Assembly: GCA_020431745.1 (NCBI GenBank)
Contig: JAGQHR010000164.1
Location: 1 to 6,895 of the forward strand
Direction: 5' to 3'
DNA length: 6,895 nt
Origin: Candidatus Eiseniibacteriota bacterium
Lineage (GTDB): Bacteria; Eisenbacteria; RBG-16-71-46; CAIMUX01
Shown: positions 1-5,941 of the stretch, one piece after another
Position numbering within the stretch: position 1 is the first letter of the stretch
How the letters are laid out: each line of letters starts with the position of its first letter
Program-made: the position numbers and the translations under genes
The notes under the pieces: model-generated
What the model was told of the DNA's origin: nothing
Seen by the model: the letters and a program-made list of their open reading frames with translations, nothing else
Database searches by the model: none

Positions 1-3000
1 TCCGTCGAGCGGTAGACGGCGCCTACCCCGTCGCTTCCCTCCACGCCGGCGTAGACTTCTCCTGGCGCCACCAGGACATCGTGGGCCGCATCGACGTCGG
101 CCAGGCCGCCCAGGGGGGGACTCCATGCGACGCCGTCATCCGAGTAGAGGACCGGCGCCAGTCCCACCGGAGCGTCGAGCGCGACGAGCAATCTCTCGTC
201 CGCGGCGGTGATCGCAGCGATGCCGACATCGACACCGAGCGCCGCGACCTGCGTCCAGTTCGATCCATCGTCTGTCGAACGGAAGATCCGACCGTTCCAG
301 GTCGTCACCGCGAAGAGCTCCCCGCTGCCTCGTTCGGTCACGTCCGTGATGATGCATGAGGCGGAGACCAGACGCGCATCCCACGTGGCGCCGTCGTCAT
401 CGGAGGTAAACACGACTCCCGCCGGGTTTCCTCCGGGGTCCTCTCCCATCCCACCGGCGACGAGACGCCCGCTTCCGGTCCGCTCGACGACGCGAATCGA
501 GGCGACGCCCGGAAAATCCTGCGGGACCCACGAATCACCCTGATCCGTCGAGCGGAAGATGGTGCCCTGGTTCCCGGTCGCTCCTCGACGAATACCACCT
601 GCCAGGAGGACATCGCCGACCCGCTCGAGGGACAGGATCGCGATGCTTTCCGCAGGACGCGTCACCTGATCCCACACCAGCGGCGGCATTTCGCCTCCCT
701 GCGGAACCGGCCCGGGCGAAGCGGGCTCACGCGACGTGGCCTCGAACGAGTCCGTGCGACGCCTATCGGAAATGGAGACGGTCGGCGCGATCCGAGCTTG
801 CCACGACAGTAACGCGCTCTCCCTCGATCCCGGCGGCAGGGTGATGTCGTCGACCGAGAGGGTCGGATCCCCGAAAACGTGGAAAACTCGCAGCCCTCGG
901 GCAAGGCCGTGAACGCTCGCATACTTGACGCTGGCGGCGTAGAAGGCATCCCCGATGCGACGCGGACCTTCGCCGAGCTGTTCGAAGAAGTAGTAGCTGA
1001 GCGACTGGATCCTCCCGTCGCCGGGCTGCGTCCAACCGGGCGAGTAGTCCGCACCCGCGGTCGAGGCGACGACCGCGCCGGCACCGTGGCGGAGGTACTC
1101 CTTCATCATCGTGTTGGATCTGGGAGTCCGGATCAGATAGCGCGAGCGCAAGGGGGACCCGGCGAATCCCGCGAAGTCGCCGAAGACGACTCCGGTCGAG
1201 CACCCCCAGAGACAGACCGCCCCCGCAGCCGGATGAGCGGCGATGTCGCCCCAATTGCTGAAGGAGTTGTAGCGCGACTCCTCGGGAAGATCCCGGACGA
1301 AGTTTCCGTTGATGTCGCTCATCCACTGGAGGCCCGCCTTCGACCCCGGTTCCCCGTGCGCGTTCGTGCTGACGAGTCCATGTCGACCCCAACCGATTCG
1401 CGACAGGAAGTTCGCCTGCAGGAGATCCGCGTCGCAGGAGAATGGAGACGTCGAGATCCCGATTTTCTCGTAGAGGGTCGCCGAGCCCCAACCTCGGGGC
1501 GCGAGGACATCGCCGATGATTCGCTCGGAGGCATATGCCGTGTCGGTGACCGGATCCCCCGCCCAACCTTCGACATGGTCGAGGAATCCGTTCGCGAGCA
1601 GAACATCCCGCTTCCAAGCACCGGTGGCCTGCTCGAACGCGATCACTCCGCTGCAGAAGGCCTGGACATCCGCCGGATCGTCGAACGGCGCCCGTCCTAC
1701 GATCAGATCCGGATTCGGATCGAGGGCGTCATCCACGAACTCGCCCCAGCGGCCATCGAGATCGTGATCCCAGTTCAGATTGCCTGCGTCGGCGTAGTAG
1801 AAGTCGGAACCATAGGCGGGGCGCGTGTCGCTGGGATAGAGCATGCGCATCGGAAGCAAGTCCACGTCTCCGACCAGCAGGACGTGCCGGACATCGGCGC
1901 TGCGATCGGCGAGATACGCGTAGATGCGCTCTGCGTCGTCTCCCGTCCCGTAGATCTCGAAGATCGTGGGGACAGAGATCACCGACACGCGATAGCCGAT
2001 CGACTCCTTCCACGCGGCCAGGGAAGCCACGGCCGCTTCGAGCTGCGAGTCGGCGACGACGATGTCGAAGCCGCCGACCGGGTATTCCGCGTCGAAGAGG
2101 ATCCGTGCCCCGTCCGGAGTCTGTTGCGTCCAAACGACCGCCGCCTCCTGCGTCCGGGCGGGCGTCGTGGCCACCGCAGGAGCGTAGCTGGGATCCAAGC
2201 TCCCCTCATTGACCGCACGACCCGGCATCCACGTTTTCGACGTTCCCACTGTGCTCGAGCGCAGCTGGTCCCCGCGTAGAAACACCGCATGGATGCCTTC
2301 GCCGCTGAAGTTCGCGGCGATGTCCGGCATCCCCTCGTCGTCCGAAGTGAACGGCAAGTAGCTCAGGGTCCAGATCGAACCATCGGTCGTGACCATCGAC
2401 TCGATGTCGGTGTTCGAGGCGGAATAGCGCTTGGTGAACACGATGGCGGTGAGGCCGCCCGAAGCAGTGCTGGCGACCCGAGGTTCGAATTCGTCATACG
2501 GCGACGCGACGATGGCGGTACCGGCATCGAAAGTGGCCCCGAAATCCGCGCTCCGCCGCAAGACGATGTCCCGATCTCCGGACGGACTCGGCTTGCTGTA
2601 GACCAGGTTGAGCAACGATCCGCCGAAGTCGACATCGCATTGGGTCCCGGAAGGAAGTCCACCTTCGATGGATCGAGGCGCTTCGAAGGTCGCGCCGAAA
2701 TCGAGGGAGCGGCTGAACTGGACCGACTCGACCTCACCGACTCCCAGCACACCCTGTGTCCACGTGAGGTAGGGATACCAGTAGCCGTACTCCGGACTGT
2801 CGACACAGATGCGGGGCCGAGCGAGCGTGCCGAACGGCTGCGACTGGACCGTGACCGCGCCGTTCTCCAGCGTGTCCAGGTCGTGCCAAAACACCCGGAT
2901 GGACGATGTCGGTCCGCCGCGGTCGCTTTCATACGCGATCACGAGCCGGTTGGTGTTGCCCTCGCCGATCACGATCGAGGGATTGCGGGGGATGGCCGCG

Positions 3001-3575
3001 ACGAGGCTGAATTCGTAGACCCAACCGTAGCCGTCGTTCGTAGACCGGTAGACGTCGACGAAGTTCCCACCGACATCGATGGCCACGCAATAGAGCGTTC
3101 CGTCGGCCCGGGACGCGACGCAAGGCTCGATCGTTGACCAGGCCGGTTCGCTCACCCGTTGGTCATACACCAGCGGATCCGGTCCTCCCGGAGATCCCGC
3201 AACTCCGGCCATCCGCCGCAGAACGACCGGCTCGGTGCCCGTCTCGCCCGCCGAGGATTCCGTCCAACCCAAACGACGCTGCAGGTCTCGCACCTCGACC
3301 GCTTCGTCCTTTCGTTTGGCGATCTCCAGCTCCCCGAGGAGCTGTCGATCGCCCTCGGGGAAAACGGGGAGCAGCGACCCGGTCTCCGATGGAACGGGCT
3401 TGGTCGTTCCGTCCTGCCCGATCGTGGGCTCGTCGTGACCGATGCCGGGAGATGCCTGGGCCGCATCGCGGCCGAGCATGAACAGAGCCAGACAGAGCCC
3501 GGCATGAGCCAGGACGGTCCGCCACAAGGTCGATCCGGTGTCGCGGCGCGCGTCAGACGGGTGGAATCGCATCAT
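1..3575 (-). CDS. Secreted gingipain-like (peptidase C25) protease flanked by Asp-box beta-propellers; 3' end missing
   Basis: This is one continuous frame of 1191 codons plus two bases, with no stop, running off the window. Residues 1-41 look like a signal peptide: a basic N-region, a hydrophobic stretch at about 20-35, then AQA before SP. Residues 42-140 resemble a propeptide or linker. Residues ~145-500 form an Asp-box propeller, with SLDFGATF around D292, SADFGATF around D344 and degenerate copies near 181 and 398. Residues ~500-910 match peptidase C25 (gingipain fold): DFYYAD at 591-596, a calcium-loop-like D603/D605/D607/E612, the proposed catalytic His740 (NAHGEPG) and Cys792 (WGCSTG), and a closing FGDPTLS near 903. 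A linker follows, then a second Asp-box domain with boxes at D1011, D1059, D1102 and D1146. The family consists of extracellular cysteine proteases, so a secreted protease is likely; substrate and activity are inferred. The missing C-terminus would show how it is sorted or anchored. The start is the first of two adjacent ATGs, seven bases after GGAGG. Confidence 0.9.
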   Translation of the reverse strand, partial: MMRFHPSDARRDTGSTLWRTVLAHAGLCLALFMLGRDAAQASPGIGHDEPTIGQDGTTKPVPSETGSLLPVFPEGDRQLLGELEIAKRKDEAVEVRDLQRRLGWTESSAGETGTEPVVLRRMAGVAGSPGGPDPLVYDQRVSEPAWSTIEPCVASRADGTLYCVAIDVGGNFVDVYRSTNDGYGWVYEFSLVAAIPRNPSIVIGEGNTNRLVIAYESDRGGPTSSIRVFWHDLDTLENGAVTVQSQPFGTLARPRICVDSPEYGYWYPYLTWTQGVLGVGEVESVQFSRSLDFGATFEAPRSIEGGLPSGTQCDVDFGGSLLNLVYSKPSPSGDRDIVLRRSADFGATFDAGTAIVASPYDEFEPRVASTASGGLTAIVFTKRYSASNTDIESMVTTDGSIWTLSYLPFTSDDEGMPDIAANFSGEGIHAVFLRGDQLRSSTVGTSKTWMPGRAVNEGSLDPSYAPAVATTPARTQEAAVVWTQQTPDGARILFDAEYPVGGFDIVVADSQLEAAVASLAAWKESIGYRVSVISVPTIFEIYGTGDDAERIYAYLADRSADVRHVLLVGDVDLLPMRMLYPSDTRPAYGSDFYYADAGNLNWDHDLDGRWGEFVDDALDPNPDLIVGRAPFDDPADVQAFCSGVIAFEQATGAWKRDVLLANGFLDHVEGWAGDPVTDTAYASERIIGDVLAPRGWGSATLYEKIGISTSPFSCDADLLQANFLSRIGWGRHGLVSTNAHGEPGSKAGLQWMSDINGNFVRDLPEESRYNSFSNWGDIAAHPAAGAVCLWGCSTGVVFGDFAGFAGSPLRSRYLIRTPRSNTMMKEYLRHGAGAVVASTAGADYSPGWTQPGDGRIQSLSYYFFEQLGEGPRRIGDAFYAASVKYASVHGLARGLRVFHVFGDPTLSVDDITLPPGSRESALLSWQARIAPTVSISDRRRTDSFEATSREPASPGPVPQGGEMPPLVWDQVTRPAESIAILSLERVGDVLLAGGIRRGATGNQGTIFRSTDQGDSWVPQDFPGVASIRVVERTGSGRLVAGGMGEDPGGNPAGVVFTSDDDGATWDARLVSASCIITDVTERGSGELFAVTTWNGRIFRSTDDGSNWTQVAALGVDVGIAAITAADERLLVALDAPVGLAPVLYSDDGVAWSPPLGGLADVDAAHDVLVAPGEVYAGVEGSDGVGAVYRST

Positions 3576-3582
3576 CGGGAAG

Positions 3583-3587
3583 CCTCC
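3583..3587 (-). promoter_or_regulatory. Ribosome binding site of the protease gene
   Basis: On the minus strand, GGAGG lies seven bases before the first of two tandem ATG codons (3575-3573 and 3572-3570). The spacing favours the first ATG; the second would be ten bases away. The protein differs by only one methionine. Confidence 0.75.
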
Positions 3588-3730
3588 AGGGTGAATGCAC
3601 CACCCAAAGCCGTTTCCTGCCCCCCCGAGATCCGTTTGTGGGAGCGACATCGGCTCTGGCACCCGCACCAACGCCTGGAGGGCCGAGACCGAACACGATT
3701 CCAGGAGTTTCTGGTCGTAGCGTCGGGTCA

Positions 3731-3750
3731 GGGGCGGAGGCGCACGCCCC
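3731..3750 (-). terminator. Possible GC-rich hairpin after the lipoprotein gene
   Basis: A perfect six-base inverted repeat, GGGGCG and CGCCCC, with an eight-base loop starts 23 bases after the lipoprotein stop codon, in the 198-base gap before the protease gene. No T-tract follows it on the minus strand, so it is not a canonical intrinsic terminator. It could be a partial terminator, an mRNA-stabilising hairpin, or chance in GC-rich DNA. The rest of this gap (3576-3773) holds a seven-base G run at 3620-3626 and no convincing promoter. Confidence 0.25.
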
Positions 3751-3773
3751 CCGAACCCTTCAGCGAGCTCAGC

Positions 3774-4184
3774 TCACGGAGCGTCCAGCGCGACTCGTTC
3801 CGCGGTCCAAACCGCCAGAAAACCGCGCGCCAAAGAGTGCGTGGTGCCGTGAAGGATGCCGTCCCGAAGGACACCGCTGGTGTTGTACGCGCCCGAGTTG
3901 TCCGCGGTCGTGAACGCGAAGTGCACTTCGCCCCAATCCGTGTTGAGGCGAGCGTTCTCGACCGGTGTGTGATAGAAGGACCCGCGGAACGTCCCATCCT
4001 CGATCTGTTCCACGATGAACTCCTGATAGTAGGGCTCGGCATCAGGAGTCGGGCGCAAGTCGACCTTCCAGGTTCCGAGAAGTCCGGCTTCCCCACCGGA
4101 TCGCTGTTTCGTGGCGCCCGCACACCCCATCAGGAAGAGGAGCATTCCGATGCCAACCAGCTGCACGGTACGTGGGTGGTTCAT
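3774..4184 (-). CDS. Small putative lipoprotein, lipocalin-like beta-rich domain, function unknown
   Basis: The gene encodes 136 residues. The N-terminus is a lipoprotein signal: R5, a hydrophobic stretch at 9-19, and the lipobox FLMGC with the lipidated cysteine at 21, so the mature protein should be anchored to a membrane facing the periplasm or outside. After a short spacer, the mature part starts GTWKVDLRP and alternates polar and hydrophobic residues, with GTFRGSFY, WGEVHFAF and a closing FLAVWTAERV. A GTW opening followed by beta-type pattern suggests a small calycin or lipocalin-like barrel, but I do not recognise a named family. No catalytic motif is visible. It starts eight bases after the Nudix-MBL stop codon, so the two are almost certainly co-transcribed. 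The TGA stop is at 3776-3774. Existence of the gene and its lipidation are well supported; the fold is a guess. Confidence 0.87.
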   Translation of the reverse strand: MNHPRTVQLVGIGMLLFLMGCAGATKQRSGGEAGLLGTWKVDLRPTPDAEPYYQEFIVEQIEDGTFRGSFYHTPVENARLNTDWGEVHFAFTTADNSGAYNTSGVLRDGILHGTTHSLARGFLAVWTAERVALDAP

Positions 4185-4188
4185 TCTG

Positions 4189-4195
4189 CCTCCTA
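4189..4195 (-). promoter_or_regulatory. Ribosome binding site of the lipoprotein gene, fused to the upstream stop codon
   Basis: The minus strand reads TAGGAGG, four bases, then ATG. The TAG at 4195-4193 is the stop codon of the Nudix-MBL gene, and its last two bases are also the first two bases of the AGGAGG Shine-Dalgarno sequence. A ribosome terminating on the first gene sits on the initiation site of the second, an arrangement expected to give translational coupling. Coupling itself is inferred. Confidence 0.8.
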
Positions 4196-5737
4196 TTCTG
4201 GGGTTGCGGTCGGTCCACCCAGGGGACCGATCTCCGAACCCGTCAACCGGATGCGGCCCTCGCGCGCGAGCTTCGCGCACACGGCCTCCACGCTCTGCGC
4301 GGCGAAACGATGCATCGCCTCCGGAACGTCCTGGTACACCATCTGCACGACGGTATCGAAGTCGTGGGCTCCGCGCTCGATCGCGGCCAGAATCGCCGAC
4401 TCCCGGGACCGCCGGTGCTCCAGCTGGTCGTTCAGAACCGCCGCTCCCCGGGCGTCCGCCGGCCCGTGCGCCGGATACACGATCTGCACCGGGAGCGCGG
4501 CGATCCGCTGAAGCGACCGCACGTACTCGGTCATGTCGCCGTCGCTCGTACGAACCAAGATGCTCGACAGCGTGGAGATCATGTCTCCGGCCAGCAGCGA
4601 TCCGTATCGACGTTCGAAGAAGCACAAGTGCCCGGCGGCGTGCCCCGGGGTCAGAATCACCTCCAGCTCCCATCCCGCGCGGCCATCCGGACCGACGCCG
4701 AGCGGCAGGACGTCCCCATCGCCCAGGAGCCGATCGATCGCGATCTTCCCGTGCAGCTCGGCCGCCGTCGCGGCATGGGCCCAGACCGGCACCGAGAAGT
4801 GCGAACGACATCGCTCGACGGCACCGATGTGATCGGGATGATGATGGGTCAGGAGGATCGCCCGCAATCTCCGTTGCGGAACCAGCCCGGACTCCCACGA
4901 GCGTTCCAACGCAGAGATGAGGCGATCCTGCTCGTCCTCGTACGGGCTCGCGGGATCCACCAGATACGCGGGGTCGCTTCCCACGAGATAGACGTTGGTG
5001 TGGGTCGCCGGCGGAATCGTCGGGGTCCGCACGGGCAGCAACTGCGCCGCCGGATTGCAGAAGATCACATGGATCCGCCCGCCACCCAGTTCCTCTTCCA
5101 GTTCCAGGAGCCGGTGCAGGCCCTCGTCCCATCCAAAAGCCACGGCGGAGTGCAGAATGAACAGCACGGGCGGGGCGATCAGAATCTCCCCGCGACGCCA
5201 GAGGTCCAACCATTCGGCGGGTTCACGCCACGCGCCGTCCACCAGCTCGCCCGGCCAGATCGAGGGCTCGGGAAGCTCCGCCCGGGACCAATCGAGCCGG
5301 TAGAACTGCGTGTCGAACCGGATCGGGTGGTACGCCGGCGTCAGCAGTCGCACGATCGGCTGGAGGAGGTTCTGCGAGAGGACGCCCTCGAGACGGGGAG
5401 GGTCGGGGAAAGCGAAGGATTCGTTCAACAGGTCACGCCGGAGGGCGTCCCGATCGGCGGCCGTGAGGGGTGGCGTGCCGAGGTCGAGGCCCAGCTCCTC
5501 CAACAACTCGCGAACGGCGGCCACCGCGAACGCCGGATCCTCCGGCCCTGCCGACGTTTCGAGGCGATCGGCGATCGTCGCATCCTCCGGCGCGACCCCA
5601 CCGCCCACGAACGCCCAGTAACCACCGAAGAAGCGGAGCTGGGGGGCCCGTCGCGCAAGGTAGACCCGGGAGTCGTTCGCCCCCCGGGTCACGATCACGC
5701 TGGAAGCGCGGCGGATCTTGGCCCGATTGCCTTGCAT
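4193..5737 (-). CDS. Nudix hydrolase (NUDT19-like) fused to LACTB2-like metallo-beta-lactamase-fold hydrolase
   Basis: The protein has 514 residues. Residues ~8-240 are a Nudix domain: SSVIVTRG strand, FVGGGV at 43-48, and RELLEELGL at 76-84 carrying the metal-binding E77, E80 and E81. About 16 extra residues split the Nudix box, as in NUDT19-type (acyl-)CoA diphosphatases. RFDTQFYRLD and IAPPVLFIL in the second half also fit that group. Residues ~255-430 are a metallo-beta-lactamase fold with all metal ligands: HHHPDH at 298-303, H366 in TPGHAAGH, D385 in LLAGDM and H424 in YPAHGP. Residues ~440-505 match the winged-helix tail of LACTB2-like proteins. No signal peptide is seen, so it is probably cytoplasmic. 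Likely activities are diphosphate-bond hydrolysis plus thioester, ester or nuclease-type hydrolysis; the actual substrates are unknown. The frame stays open upstream to 5914, but the Nudix fold and the adjacent GGGGAGG support the start at 5737. Confidence 0.93.
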   Translation of the reverse strand: MQGNRAKIRRASSVIVTRGANDSRVYLARRAPQLRFFGGYWAFVGGGVAPEDATIADRLETSAGPEDPAFAVAAVRELLEELGLDLGTPPLTAADRDALRRDLLNESFAFPDPPRLEGVLSQNLLQPIVRLLTPAYHPIRFDTQFYRLDWSRAELPEPSIWPGELVDGAWREPAEWLDLWRRGEILIAPPVLFILHSAVAFGWDEGLHRLLELEEELGGGRIHVIFCNPAAQLLPVRTPTIPPATHTNVYLVGSDPAYLVDPASPYEDEQDRLISALERSWESGLVPQRRLRAILLTHHHPDHIGAVERCRSHFSVPVWAHAATAAELHGKIAIDRLLGDGDVLPLGVGPDGRAGWELEVILTPGHAAGHLCFFERRYGSLLAGDMISTLSSILVRTSDGDMTEYVRSLQRIAALPVQIVYPAHGPADARGAAVLNDQLEHRRSRESAILAAIERGAHDFDTVVQMVYQDVPEAMHRFAAQSVEAVCAKLAREGRIRLTGSEIGPLGGPTATPE

Positions 5738-5740
5738 CGT

Positions 5741-5747
5741 CCTCCCC
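5741..5747 (-). promoter_or_regulatory. Ribosome binding site that decides the Nudix-MBL start
   Basis: The minus strand reads GGGGAGG, then ACG, then ATG at 5737. The spacing of three bases is short, but this is the only purine-rich site near the beginning of the conserved Nudix fold. The upstream in-frame ATG at 5914 would add 59 residues that resemble no domain and would cross the promoter region. Confidence 0.6.
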
Positions 5748-5927
5748 GTGCTGGAATCCTGCTGCTGCGTCGACGGGCCTTCGTCTGCGACAAACGGCCA
5801 CCCGCCGCCATGATCCGCCCGGCCGGCGGCGCACTCGTATGCTAGGGAGAATGGCACGGTCGACCAAGGGTGTAAGCGGGGAAGCGGGCCGGACCGTCCC
5901 AGGCACGCCGACACCCGATGGTCAGCT

Positions 5928-5932
5928 GGAGG
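5928..5932 (+). promoter_or_regulatory. Ribosome binding site of the RnfD-like gene
   Basis: GGAGG lies nine bases before the ATG at 5942. It fixes the start of a protein whose first residues include KTDPRHYQIG, a typical start for this membrane family. No better start codon in this frame lies nearby. Confidence 0.75.
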
Positions 5933-5941
5933 TCACAAGCG

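Larger units (their letters stand above)
5738..5941. promoter_or_regulatory. Divergent intergenic region with weak candidate promoter elements
   Basis: This 204-base gap lies between two divergent genes, so it should hold promoters for both. On the minus strand, TTGGTC (5867-5862), a 17-base spacer and TAGCAT (5844-5839) make a weak sigma-70-like pair, about 100 bases before the Nudix-MBL start. On the plus strand, TATGCT (5838-5843) is a weak -10-like hexamer on nearly the same bases, about 100 bases before the RnfD-like start, with no clear -35 partner. The overlap could reflect face-to-face promoters or simply the one less GC-rich patch. No operator repeat or riboswitch was recognised. Confidence 0.3.

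Noticed and set aside
879..2279. Plus-strand open frame of 466 codons
   Set aside because: It lies antisense to the C25 protease domain. The translation is rich in Arg, Asp and Gly with no recognisable domain, while the minus frame has clear catalytic and repeat motifs. High G+C content makes such long antisense frames common.
1..3575. Possible frameshift or pseudogene in the large minus-strand gene
   Set aside because: The reading frame was followed codon by codon from 3575 to the window edge without a stop, and the motifs of all three domains are in that same frame.
3620..3626. Seven-base C tract (G on the minus strand) before the protease gene, considered as a phase-variation site
   Set aside because: It is about 45 bases upstream of the start codon, short, and not clearly placed between promoter elements; runs of this length are expected in such GC-rich DNA.
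4172..5845. Plus-strand open frame of 557 codons
   Set aside because: It is a complete antisense shadow of the Nudix-MBL gene. The minus frame carries every metal-ligand motif of two enzyme families.
5738..5914. A 59-residue upstream extension of the Nudix-MBL gene from an ATG at 5914
   Set aside because: The added sequence has no domain character, crosses the divergent promoter region and lacks a better ribosome binding site than the one at 5741-5747.
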